A DNA stretch of 64,000 bases, taken from positions 2,666,001 to 2,730,000 of the forward strand of contig JADLSH010000217.1 in the NCBI GenBank assembly GCA_016169945.1, written 5' to 3'. The DNA comes from Trachythela sp. YZ-2020 (taxonomy: Eukaryota > Cnidaria > Anthozoa > Malacalcyonacea > Clavulariidae). Every line of letters starts with the position of its first letter. Position 1 is the stretch's first letter. The translations under genes and the position numbers were made by a program. This document shows, piece by piece, positions 22,801-33,392 of the stretch. The notes beneath the pieces are model-generated. The model had not been told where the DNA came from, made no database searches, and saw only the letters and a list, made by a program, of their open reading frames with translations.

Positions 22801-25512
22801 TTGATGGCGGCATAGTCCTTGACGTTGGCACTGACGTTGACCTTGATTGTAGCATTGATGTTGGTAGTAGCATTGTCGTTAACGGTGGCATTGTGGTTGA
22901 TGGCGGCTTTGTCGTTGATGGTGCCATTGATGTTGATAGTAGATTTGTTCTTGATGGTGGCATTATGCTTGCAGTTGGCATTGGCGTTAACATTGATGGT
23001 AGCATCGTCTTTGATAGCAGAATTGCGGTTGATAGTGGTATTGTCATTGATGTTGATGGTGGATTTGTTGTTGATGCTGGCGTAGTCCTTGACGTTGTCA
23101 TTGATGTTGACCTTGATTGCAGCATTGACGTTGATTGTAGCATATTCGTTGATGGTGGCATTGTGGTTGATGGTGGCATTGTCGCTGATGGTGGCATTGA
23201 TGTTGATGGTGGATTTGTTGTTGATGGTGGCAATATCATTGACTCTGACATTGACGTTAACGTTGATGATAGCATTGGCTTTGATAGTAGCATTGCGGTT
23301 GATCGTGGAATTGTCGATGATAGTGGCATTGATATTGAGAGTGAATTTGTTGCTGATGCTGGCATAGTCCTTGACGTTGGCATTGACGTTAACGTTGATG
23401 GTAGGATTGTCGTTGATGCTAGCATTGTTCTTGATAGTGGCATTGTGGATGATGGTGGCATTGTCGTTGACGTTGACGTTGACATTGACGTTGACCTTGA
23501 ATGCTGCATTGATGTTGGTTGTAGAATTGTCGTTGATGGTGGTACTGTGGTTGATGGTGGCATTGTCGTTGATGGTGGCATTGATGTTGATAGTGGATTT
23601 GTTCTTGATGGTGCCATTATCCTTGACGTTGGCATTGACGTTAACGCTGATGGTAGCATTGTCTTTGATAGCAGAATTGCCGTTGATAGTGGGGTTTTCA
23701 TTGATGTTGCCGGTGGATTTGTTGTTGATGCTGGCATAGTCCTTGACGTTGACATTGATGTTGACCTTGATCGCAGCATTGACGTTGATTGTAGCATATT
23801 CGTTGATGCTGGCATTGTGGTTGATGGTGGCATTGTCGCTGATGGTGGCATTGATGTTGATGGTAGATTTGTTGTTGTTGGTGGCAATATCCTTGACTCT
23901 GACATTGACTCTGACATTGACGTTAACGTTGATGATGGTGGCATTGTCGTTGTCGTTGACGTTGACATTGACGTTGACCTTGACTGCTGCATTGATGTTG
24001 GTTGTAGAATTGTCGTTGATGGTGGCACTGTGGTTGATGGTGGCATTGTCGTTGATGGTGGCATTGATGTTGATAGTGGATTTGTTCTTGATGGTGCCAT
24101 TATCCTTGACGTTGGCATTGACGTTAACGCTGATGGTAGCATTGTCTTTGATAGCAGAATTGCCGTTGATAGTGGGGTTTTCATTGATGTTGCCGGTGGA
24201 TTTGTTGTTGATGCTGGCATAGTCCTTGACGTTGACATTGATGTTGACCTTGATCGCAGCATTGACGTTGATTGTAGCATATTCGTTGATGCTGGCATTG
24301 TGGTTGATGGTGGCATTGTCGCTGATGGTGGCATTGATGTTGATGGTAGATTTGTTGTTGTTGGTGGCAATATCCTTGACTCTGACATTGACTCTGACAT
24401 TGACGTTAACGTTGATGATGGTGGCATTGTCGTTGTCGTTGACGTTGACATTGACGTTGACCTTGACTGCTGCATTGATGTTGGTTGTAGAATTGTCGTT
24501 GATGGTGGCACTGTGGTTGATGGTGGCATTGTCGTTGATGGTGGCATTGATGTTGATAGTGGATTTGTTCTTGATGGTGCCATTATCCTTGACGTTGGCA
24601 TTGACGTTAACGCTGATGGTAGCATTGTCTTTGATAGCAGAATTGCCGTTGATAGTGGCGTTTTCATTGATGTTGCCCGTGGATTTGTTGTTGATGCTGG
24701 CATAGTCCTTGACGTTGACACTGATGTTGACCTTGATCGCAGCATATTCGTTGATGGTGGCATTGTCGTTGATGGTTGAATTGATGTTGATTGTAGATTT
24801 GTTGTTGATGGTGGCAATATCCTTGATTCTGGCATTGACGTTAACGTTGATGGTAGGATTGTCGTTGATGCTAGCATTGCTGTTAATAGTGGAATTGTTG
24901 TTGATGGCGGCATTGATGTTGTTGGATTTGTTGTTGATGGTGGCATAGTCTTTGACGTTGGCAATGACGTTGACCTCGATTGTAACATTGATGTTGTTGG
25001 TTGAATTGTCGTTGATGGTGGCACTGTGGTTGATGGTGGCATTGTCGTTGATGGTGGCATTGTCGTTGATGGTGGCATTGGTGTTGATGGTAGGTTTGTC
25101 CTTGATGGTGGCATTATTCTTGACGTTGGCATTGACGTTAACGTTGATGGTAACGTTGTCTTTGATAGTAGTATTGTGGTTGATTGTGGCATTGTCGATG
25201 ATGATTGCATCGACGTTGATATTCCCATTGACGTTGATGGTGACATTGACGCTGACTGTGTCATTGACACAGATAGCGATATACTAGGGCAAATACATAA
25301 CGTTGATGATGTCATTGTCGTTGATAATGCCATTATCGTTGATGGTGAGATGGATGTTGATTGTTTCATTGTTCTTGATGGCGACAAGGACGTTGATAGT
25401 GATATCGACACATATAGCGATGTACTTGGACAAATACATAACATTGATGATGATGAAATTGACTTTGATGTTGATTGGCTGGGTTGAATAGTAACAGTGG
25501 ATGCTCCACAAG
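13822..25512 (-). CDS. Giant exon of a transmembrane SEA-domain mucin (two frameshifts in this assembly)
   Basis: The exon starts at 25512 after TTTTCTATTTTAG and ends at 13822 before a GTAAGTATAC donor. It encodes roughly 3,900 codons. From the N-terminus: about 3,300 residues of Ser/Thr/Pro-rich repeats with Met about every sixth residue (TMPPST, SMLQSRSTSM and similar); SEA domain 1 (about 15267-14955); a Ser-rich linker of about 23-residue repeats; SEA domain 2 (about 14245-13960); an acidic DDDDD run; and a membrane helix (MIILIVCFVVVFVILFVV). Both SEA domains have the GSIV autocleavage motif. Such proteins are heavily O-glycosylated cell-surface mucins. One-base deletions near 20453 and 20817 split the frame into 13753-20442 and 20774-25609. 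No signal-peptide exon is identified upstream. Confidence 0.85.
14270..14950 (-). repeat. Ser-rich repeats between the two SEA domains
   Basis: A unit of about 23 residues recurs five or six times on the minus strand, built on the pattern PSPS-SVF-SS-D-Q and PSIF-ST-NIQ. It is distinct from the TMPPST array and has Phe and Ile instead of Met. It probably forms a glycosylated spacer between SEA 1 and SEA 2. Confidence 0.75.
15340..25440 (-). repeat. 18-bp coding minisatellite of the mucin (about 10 kb)
   Basis: The base unit is six codons, ACAATGCCACCATCAACG read on the minus strand (TMPPST). Variants are organised into higher-order blocks, for example 16812-17336 repeated at 18354-18878 (1542 bp away) and a 483-bp block in tandem at 20817-21780 and 23743-24705. 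The period is a multiple of three, so copy changes keep the frame. The plus strand is also almost free of stops (15401-20815), which is a by-product of the repeat. Confidence 0.95.
19104..24951 (-). repeat. 2.9-kb tandem duplication within the mucin repeat
   Basis: 19104-22026 and 22027-24951 are near-identical head-to-tail copies. The offset between matching landmarks is 2923 before 20450, 2924 between 20453 and 20817, and 2925 after. This locates two single-base deletions in the first copy, where GTCCTTGACG reads GTCCTGACG. The complete unit is 975 codons. Confidence 0.9.
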
Positions 25513-26171
25513 CTAAAATAGAAAAGTAACGCACCGTTGTTTGATTTTGGTTTGAATTTAATTGGGGTAAGTTACTCTTCCAAAATACAATTTTTGTTCC
25601 CATGCTCATTCAGCTGCACGTTTAATCTTTTCCCTACTCTATTTGAACAAATGGGACAAATACAGTGCTTTGTATGACTGTTAACCTTTAGCTATACGTT
25701 TTGTTTCAGTTTGCAATGTTGTATTATTAAAGTTGTTAATACATTGTTCTTAGGTTCGAAACTTTGTTAAACCCCTTTCCCTTTAATACTGTGTACGTCA
25801 TCATTTAATGGACGAAATAGAAAGACGCTCTCGCGAATGACCATTTTGGGAAACGGAATTTAATAGCTTTTCGTGGTGCTAAAGAAATCTATATGTACGG
25901 TCATGTAGCAAACCTGAACAGTTATTTCAAAAAAATCTTATCAATGCCTCCCTAATAAGTTCTACTTGCTTTAAATTGCTCCATATAGCATGTTATATAT
26001 CGTTTCGTTTCAAATTCCAAGTTAATATAAAAGTTGTTAACGTAATACTTGCTAAACCGGATAAGTGTTGTACAGTATGCATGTCAGAACTCTTATATTA
26101 TTTACAAGTTGGCAAACATCGACTGGTGAAGCTTTCTATCTGTACATGTTAGACAATAATACCTTTTTGGA
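25513..26171. other. Upstream of the mucin exon; no gene seen
   Basis: This should contain the intron before the mucin exon, with its acceptor at 25513-25514 on the minus strand. I looked for a minus-strand exon with a signal peptide and a donor and found none I would support. The 5' end may lie beyond the array or have been lost. Confidence 0.5.
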
Positions 26172-26488
26172 TCGAACTTCGAGCCAAAAAAGCCATTATC
26201 CCGCGCCTCCAACGAGGTCGGCTGCTTGTAAAATGCCCGCGAAATTTTGAAAGCCAAAACAGAATGGTTTCTTGTATATTTGCCTTTACAAACGAAGAGA
26301 AAATGTCCAAATAATTGTCTAAAAAATATGGTGACTGCACCAAAAAGGCCACGAAACAATACCAAACCATCTTCAACAAGCATTTTTTGTTAGGCCTATA
26401 TTAAATGTTAAATTATGTGTTTTTGCATCTTTCATACTGGCCGCAATTTTTGGCTAACTTCTCTGATTTTTGTCAGTTTAATGTATAA

Positions 26489-26628
26489 TAAAACAATTAT
26501 TGGATTCGATTTACACATAATGTCGAGAATTATTCAGACCTCGGTCAATGTTATCAGCCCCAGCTTTGCTTCGGCTTGACCTCAGTTTGAATTATTCTTG
26601 ATATCGTGCTTAGCCACGTCCAATAATC
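26489..26628. repeat. Imperfect hairpin at the start of unit 1
   Basis: Inverted arms of about 55 bases are built around AACAATTATTGGATTCG and CCAATAAT, and around AATTATTCAGAC and TTTGAATTATTC. The same hairpin is at 34840-34992, 42312-42465 and 53363-53514. In unit 1 its outer edge is replaced by the long-inverted-repeat element. Confidence 0.6.
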
Positions 26629-26639
26629 CCCGAGCCACT

Positions 26640-27298
26640 GCGCCAAGCGCCGTGCGAGGGTAGTAATCCCGCTTGGAGATTTGCGAACATAGCGGATCGA
26701 GTGCAAAGTCGTCCGCCATATTTTTTTTGTTTTGGACGTTGGAAAGTTTTTAAGTTATGCGCATGCGCGAGTTGAAACAGAGAGAAAAATGGTAACTAGG
26801 AACATCATGATTGGCTGACATATATGTATACGTCAGAAAAATTGCTCCCATTTTGGCATTTTGCAACTTTTTTCAAAATTGTTCTCTGGTGTCGGGACAT
26901 ATTAATACGGACAAATATTAAGTCCCAAAACAAGATGAGGGTTTTCACTTACCAAAGCCAACAAGAAAATAAATCCGTCAAAAATCCGAGAAAGGACAGG
27001 ATTTTCGAGTTTTAAAGCGTTTTAAACTGGTAAGTGTCTATTGCCGTCAATTGCCATGCACTAGTGTCTATTGCGTCATTGCCATTAATTAGTTTGTGGT
27101 TTTGAAAATGCGTACTTCATCCTGTGTGGTCAATACAACATTGACTAATCTTAAAAAGTGTTTCAAATGTGTTATAAAATAAGAAACAACATATTTAATC
27201 TGAAAAAATTCATAGTAGAAAAATATTGTTCAAAAAACAGTTGAAGTTTTATGACAATTTCGAGAACTTTTGTGACATATCTAAGATTGAAATTTACA
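26640..27298 (+). mobile_element. Third copy of the long-inverted-repeat element end
   Basis: It matches the left end at 2885-6200 without the P-like insert, reading through GAACATAGCGGAT...GCAAAGTCGTCCGCC. It confirms the insertion site of the P-like element. No opposite end is visible nearby. Units 2, 3 and 5 lack it. Confidence 0.65.
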
Positions 27299-27635
27299 GT
27301 AATTTTGTAAACATTAATGGACATTTGTACCAGGGAGAGTTATACTTCGTTCTGCTTTCACTGCTTGAATTTGTCGTCTTTAGCTTTGTTCAGTTTCTTA
27401 TTGTATTAAAATCATTTGTTTATACGAACGATGCAAAGAAGACTCTATCTCACGGCTTACTTTTACTGCTTATAAATAAAAACAACCCCATTGTAGGATA
27501 TATGAAAATGCTAGGTTCAGGTTCTTTCACTTATTTGGTTGTTAATACATCAATAATTTCACTCCGTCGCCAGCCGCCATCTTTATTCTTAACCCGCATC
27601 AATCGCCGCCGGCCATCGTAGTTTTGTATTTTCAG

Positions 27636-27851
27636 GTAATGTTACAGAACTCAACCGCCGCATCTTAGCTAGACTCTACCTACACTGGCACCGCACGTTC
27701 GAGATAATGGGTTTTAGCATGTAAGTACGCAAAGAGACTGGGATTGAGGGTTTCGGGATTTTTCAGATCTATTCTTTCAATGGTTCTCGTGAAAATATCC
27801 ATACCAGATAAAGATCAGTCAAACGAGTTTCCACTCTTAGACGCTAATTGA
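27636..27851 (+). CDS. Candidate two-exon ORF with a 46-nt intron (unit 1)
   Basis: A T-rich AG at 27635 precedes an open segment ending ELNRRILARLYLHWHRTFEIMGFS at 27720, followed by GTAAGT. After 46 bases, GGGATTTTTCAG leads into an open segment that finishes ISDKDQSNEFPLLDAN-like (here with P for S) at TGA 27849-27851. The phase is kept across the junction. An internal ATG lies at 27707. The same layout recurs near 35453-35666, 42910-43139, 46010-46240 and 53960-54173. The intron is short for most animals, so this may be chance. I recognise no family. Confidence 0.25.
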
Positions 27852-28705
27852 GCTATTATAATTAGCGCCTATTATTTCAAGATTACGATTAAAATATATC
27901 AGCAGGAGCGAAGAATACTGGCGCTACGGATTAGAATATAGAAAAAAAACAACATTTGAAGTCATTGGTTCCAGTAAATGTGAGAAAAACGCCGCAGTTA
28001 ACGGCGAACACTGCAAAAATGCAGTAGCAGACATTTCGTTTCCAAATTATCGAGTTTATATAGCCAACGTACGTTCATTACACTGCAGTTGAATGCCACT
28101 GTGGGCGTGCATGGTAGCATGGACATGCTGCATGGTTCTCGAGCTGTTATTGCCAATGAGATATGTTAAACATTTCAATTTACCTTTGTCTGATGGTATC
28201 AGAAACTATAATAACCAGAAAAATAAGCTGGGTATTGTTATTCCAAACATTGCTTTGGATACCGTTGCTATAAACTGCAGTAACAAATAGTTATAAATGG
28301 AAAGACTTCCTTTTACAATCCTTGTAATTATGAACGTTATCTTTTGCATTTAGCTGAATTTATTGTAGCTAATGTAGGTTCTATAAATTCAATAAACGAA
28401 TTAAATGCGACATTGTGCTGTCATGATAAATATACATGATATGCACTCTATATAAAATCTACTTTGTATACTGTAAAAATGGAGTATATAGAAATCAAGT
28501 CTTTATATAAATGCAGTCTACACAGGTATACTAAAAATACATGGGAATAGAATGGCTGTTGAATTCATGTTGGAATATGGCCAATTTATAGTAGTTGCTG
28601 AAAAATTTCGAGTCACACGATACAGGATCTATAAACCCTTACATCATAGTAAGACATTTGCTATTCACTGTTATTGAAATTTTGCAATTTCATGCATGCT
28701 TGCAA

Positions 28706-29737
28706 TTAAGTTGGCTTCACTATAGCCAAAACTGACACAATTCTTGGAAAACACAAAAAACTGACACAATTCTTCGAAATGCAATTTCCCCCACCATGCG
28801 ATGTATCGTTAGGAATACTCAATTTAGTTAAAGGAATACTCAATTGTGTACTCAAAAGTGGTCGTTTAGTCACTAATATCAATGTTTGGGATCTTGATCT
28901 TTCAAAACGTATCATGAATGTTTGTATATCAATTCCTCGACAAGTACCGTCTTTTATTTGCAAACATATAAACACATTTGCTACATGCAATTTTGTTACC
29001 CGAGATAATGGTTTAGTCAAACAAACCCGCTAAAGATAATATGATCTCAAAGTAAATCAATTTCACCGCTTTGTCCACTAAAGAAACAAATATATGGGCA
29101 GTTTAAGTGTTATAATAACTTGTAATTGAACACTCATATTTTGTCCTATACGTAATCATTATCCCTCCTGAGAAAACCATACCAAAATCACAAATCATGG
29201 GCATGCATGCATTCGCCGTTATCCATATAGCAAACAAATGAATATCGAATTGCTTGTTATCTACACCAATCATATATAAACAGTTTAATGCGTCTATATA
29301 TTTCGTGATGGTCTACATTCTACCCTTTTGAGATTTCTATATGATTAGAAATTAGTGGACTTGGATATTCAAATCAATTTGTAAAACTACAAGTGTGTAA
29401 TTTTTGTAGCACTGAGCATCATCTTTACAGAGTTTACCTATACTATATTTATGGATTGAATGTACCAATTTTTATACCATTTCATTGATATAAATGTTCT
29501 TATATATAATATCAGGGCATTCGAGGACTTGTAAATTTAAATCAATATTTCCTTGAGTGTGTAATTTTAAAAGCATCACTAAATGCTACGCGAAACATGT
29601 AAGCACTCTGGTTGATATGAAATGATGGAGATAAATTATTCTTTATGGTTATGATAGCAAAACACTTGCGAAAACTTACCGCTAATATCGAACAAAAGCC
29701 TAGAGCTTCCAAACAGGAGAATTATATATTGCATCAT
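28706..29737 (-). CDS. Candidate small secreted protein gene in R (unit 1)
   Basis: On the minus strand the start codon at 29737 opens MMQYIILLFGSSGLLFDIG, a signal-peptide-like stretch, with donor GTAAGT at 29679. Exon 2 could start at 28950 in matching phase with DGTCRGIDIQTFM and stay open to a stop at 28706 (VKPT-stop), giving about 100 residues with four cysteines (one in DGTC, two in NCISKNC, one in FLC). The exon-2 acceptor here is a weak AAATAAAAG, better in copy 1. Another AG (GTTTTCTCAG) lies in the intron. Units 2, 3 and 4 repeat the arrangement. The function is unknown, and expression and splicing are inferred. Confidence 0.3.
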
Positions 29738-29899
29738 TCTCAAAGCAATGAGAAAAAAGCAGTTGAATATCGCAAACTTCTCTAGCAACAGTTAATTCCG
29801 ATTGCAGATGAAATTTAACCCGATAAAAATATTGAACCGCTCGATACTATGTCACTCTTAGAGCCTTAGTCTTAGAATTAGTCTTTGAATTCCCCTGAC

Positions 29900-29941
29900 G
29901 GACGTTCAAGTCAAGAATATAAACTGCACGTCTGTTGTTTG
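29900..29941 (-). promoter_or_regulatory. TATA-like promoter block of R (unit 1)
   Basis: The minus strand reads CAAACAACAGACGTGCAGTT and runs directly into TATATTC. The block is shared, with small changes, by all R copies that I compared. It lies about 180 bases upstream of the start codon at 29737. The spacing suits a TATA box and a leader of 100-150 bases. Confidence 0.4.
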
Positions 29942-30459
29942 GACAAATATTCCTGCGCAATTATTCATGGGAATGTGTAGTTAGTGCTGTAATTTGCTGT
30001 ATGCATGAAACACCATTATACGAAACTCAATTATTTTTTTTTTCCAAAAAAGGAGAGGCATATTTGAGAGAGTGGGAGGTAGCAGATTTTAAATCGTCCC
30101 CGACCAATAACGATTACACTTTAACAGTTTATTTAGGAATATATATTTTGTTTTTATATTGTTAAGTTATGTTCATAATAGTTCGTATAATAATAAGGTA
30201 ATTAGTTGTGATTTTAATTCAGTTAGCCAACGATATGATTAAGATAATGCATCTTCCAGTAATACCATATCATATAGCATAATTAATTATTATTCTGACC
30301 AATTGTAATTTAGCACCTTGTAACATTAACGCACTTAAAGTGGGTCGATATAGTAATCACAAAAACTCTATTCAAGAATAGCGAAAACAAAACTTCATAC
30401 TATATGAACGAGTCCGTCTGACTTTTGCGCGCGCGGGAATATTAACGAATAATCTGTAG

Positions 30460-31190
30460 TTCAAACGAAGATCTTCAAGCTGAATTACAACATTTAAAGG
30501 AAGTTTTTGACATGAACAGCTACTCCAAATCATTTGTGCGCAACGTAATCGAACGATCCAGCAGACCCAGAACGAAGATATCCAGTGTAAATGAGGACAA
30601 AAAAGTTATTGCCACCATTCCGTACATCAAAGGCACGTCAGAAAGAATTGAGAGAATTTTAAGACCCTAAAACATCTCGGTGGCGCATAAACCTTCAACA
30701 ACTTTACGGAACGTGTTAACTAAGGTGACAGATTCAACACCAAAGAATTCTCGATTGGGAGCAATCTACAGAATAACGTGTGCTGAATGCCCTGCTAGCT
30801 ATTTTCGTGAAAGAATGCAGAATTAAAGAACATAAACGCTGTTTGGCAAACAAAAATTTCGAGCGGTTCACTATATATGACCACCATGATAGACCAAATT
30901 TACTGGGAAGGAGATACCTGCTTGCAATTCAGATCATATTTCGACCAGAGAATCTTTTTAGGAAGTTGGTATACGGAGATCGAAAAGAACATTATTTATA
31001 TATGCCGCGATATGCCAGGCGCGTACTTTAGTTTAATTGAAATGAACGTGCGGGAACAGAATGTCAAAGCACGCGAAAACAACGACGCAATCATGCAGCT
31101 GACGCCAGATGAAAATTTATAATAAACCGTCAAGTCTTTGAAAATGGTTTCCGTGGAGGAAACCGAAACGTTAGACAAAATAAAAAAATA
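30460..31190 (+). pseudogene. Penelope-like element, C-terminal relic (unit 1)
   Basis: The fragment starts in the linker (IATIPYIKGTSERIERILRP) and reaches the GIY-YIG start (GAIYRITCAECPASY). A frameshift follows, then WEGDTCLQF and the end of the endonuclease domain (MPGAY), with a stop near 31122. The YIKGTSE...ILR...HKP...C..C.ASY pattern is the C-terminal part of Penelope-like retroelements. Unit 1 also has an in-frame stop (ATCTCGG preceded by TAA at about 30667). It lies between the Copia 5' LTR and gag. Confidence 0.75.
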
Positions 31191-32079
31191 ATTATATAAA
31201 TAATCTAGAAGAACAATACAAATAAATGAATAAACCTGGATTCAAACCCTTCAACAATATTAACGAAATAACTTACAAAATGATCTGTCTTTAGCAGTTG
31301 CTCGCGCCATCTCGCGTCATTGCGCGTATTATATACCGTCTCATGTCAATTGCTGACGTCATTGAAAAATTCCATTTTTGAAAACACAATGCGCTATATC
31401 TCATTATTTTGTCGGGTGACCTATGTTCAAATTTTGCATGCTGTATTACGCCGCAAAAATATTTCATTGTACCAAAAATAAATAATTCTGTAAGGCAAAT
31501 AAACATTTATGGAAGAAAACGACATTCTTGCTTTTGTACGCGTATGTTGCCATAGCAACGAACTATGTGTTACTAAAATATGGTTTTCGACGGTAACGAA
31601 AGCAAATATGAATTGTGGGAAGTGAAATTCCTACGCTATATGCGGCTACAGAAGCTGTACAATGTATTCGTGCTAGACGCAAGCGAGAAAGATCCGCCAG
31701 ACGCATCGAAGCAAGCAGATGCCTTCGCCGAAAGAAGTTATCAGCGACGCATTGTTAATCGCCATGTTTTAAAGGCTTACCGAATAAATACAACCCGTTT
31801 GCAACGGTGGTTGTGCAAAGAAAAAAACAAATGACTTTCTCCGAATTCAAGAACGCTCTGCGAAATCACGAGGAAAGCGCAAAGACACCAGTGGTGGGAA
31901 GACTGCCAGTGCCGGAGAGAACATCATGATGACGAAGCAAAGTTCGATGGAATTGTTTTAAATGCGGAAGAAAGGGACATGAAAGCACGGAGTGTTGGTC
32001 GAACACGTCGTATAGATGGTGTAATAACTGTAAGAGTAAAACCCACGAGACGACGAATTGCAGCAAGAAGAAAGATGCG

Positions 32080-32382
32080 GTGAAGACAGCAGCTGAGAAG
32101 ACAACGCCACGTGAGAACAATGAACATACGTTTGCCTTTATATCCAAGGGCACAAATAATAAAGCAGGTATAAATAATAAGAGACTAAATTCTAGTTTAT
32201 TAGTAGATACTGGAGCCACAAGTCACATTATAAATGACAATTCCAAATTTGTGGACTTTGATAAGGATTTTAATCCTAGTGCGCATTTCATAGAAGCCGC
32301 TGATTGCAGTAAAGCCAACGTAGTATTAGGTAAAGGAAATGCAAAAGTTAAACTTTATGACGTAAATGGTAATGCACGTTAA
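32080..32382 (+). pseudogene. Copia gag end and protease fragment (unit 1)
   Basis: The open segment contains the aspartic protease active site LLVDTGATSHI, followed by the usual small hydrophobic-rich domain (DCSKANVVLGKGNAKV). The two zinc knuckles of gag lie just upstream in another frame, so gag and protease are not continuous here. Confidence 0.8.
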
Positions 32383-32738
32383 ATAATGTTAAATGGGCAT
32401 TGTATGTTCCGTCCTATGAGCAGAATATTTTTTCAGTGCATGCTGCGATAGAGAGGGGGGCTAGTATTAATTTAGATAAGTTTGTGAAACAGCTGCTCAA
32501 ATGTCCTGATGGCACAACGTTTGAAATGGAACAAAAAGGTAGGTTATATTATTTAAATAGTATTTCATCCCCTAAAAATAGTGCATGTTTTCTGCATGAG
32601 TGGTATAAAATCCTTGGTCAATGTAATTATGGCGATGTTCAACTATGATGAAGTAGAGTGCAAAGTCTGCACTGAAGGTAAGATGTGCCAATTTAGGAAA
32701 GATCCCCAGATGAAAAAGCAACTGCTCCATTAGATTTT

Positions 32739-33392
32739 GTGCATTGCGACCTGGCTGGTCCTGTTGATCATGTAGGAAAAGAAGGCTTTAAGTATGCTTT
32801 GTCATTTGTTGATGTCTATTCAGGGATTATTATGGTCTATTTTCTTAAATGTAAGAGTGACACCTCAGAGACATTACAGGCTTACAGCAATTATTGGCTG
32901 ATACTGCTCCATTTGGGAGGGTTAAGCGTGTCAGGAGTGACAATGGCACAGAATTCACTAGTCAAAAATAAAAATCTATTCTTCGGGAAAAGAAGGATAA
33001 GGCATGAGACTAGTACATCGTATTCCCCACATCAGAATGGAACGGTGAAAAGAGCATGGTTGAGTCTTTTCAATATGGCTAGATGGTTGTTGCTTGAGGC
33101 AAACTTGCGAAAGTCCATGTGGACTTATGCTGTGATGGCAACAGCCTACTACATTAGAAATCGTTGTTTTAATGTGAGATTCGTCAAAACTCCTTATGAG
33201 GCGTTTACGGGATATAAACATAATTTGAGCAACATGCATGTCTTTGGTTCTGTTTGTTACGCATATGTGCAAAATGCAAAGAAATTAGATCCTAGAAGTA
33301 AACCGGGTATATTTGTGGGATATGATGAAATAATTCCTGCATATCTTGTCTTTTATCCTGATTCCAATAAGGTTGAACATGTAAGGTGTTAG
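32739..33392 (+). pseudogene. Copia integrase fragment (unit 1)
   Basis: The segment reads HCDLAGPV...YALSFVDVYSG, then shifts frame near 32900 and resumes at RHETSTSYSPHQNGTVKRAW. The catalytic D, D and E positions of the DDE core can be located across the frames. The rest carries the typical integrase tail (DPRSKPGIFVGYDE...YLVFYPDSN). The frameshift and a stop at 33391 inactivate it. Confidence 0.85.

Noticed and set aside
15340..25440. CRISPR-like array
   Set aside because: The repeats are contiguous 18-bp coding units without unique spacers, in an animal gene.
26102..26383. Minus-strand 93-codon frame near the start of unit 1, also in other units
   Set aside because: The frame overlaps the unit start and the array break. 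Its counterparts in other units have shifted content, and no family was recognised.
27226..27621. 131-codon hydrophobic frame in unit 1 as a membrane protein
   Set aside because: It runs from the long-inverted-repeat end into unit sequence and a unit-specific block, and the frame is not kept in other units.
28093..28290. Plus-strand frame reading VKHFNLPLSDGIRNYNNQ in each unit as a gene
   Set aside because: The frame is conserved only because the units are recent copies. The 5' half differs in frame between units, and no splice or promoter context supports it.
31866..32219. Minus-strand hydrophobic frames opposite Copia gag-protease
   Set aside because: They are shadows of the gag-protease sequence and repeat with it in each unit.
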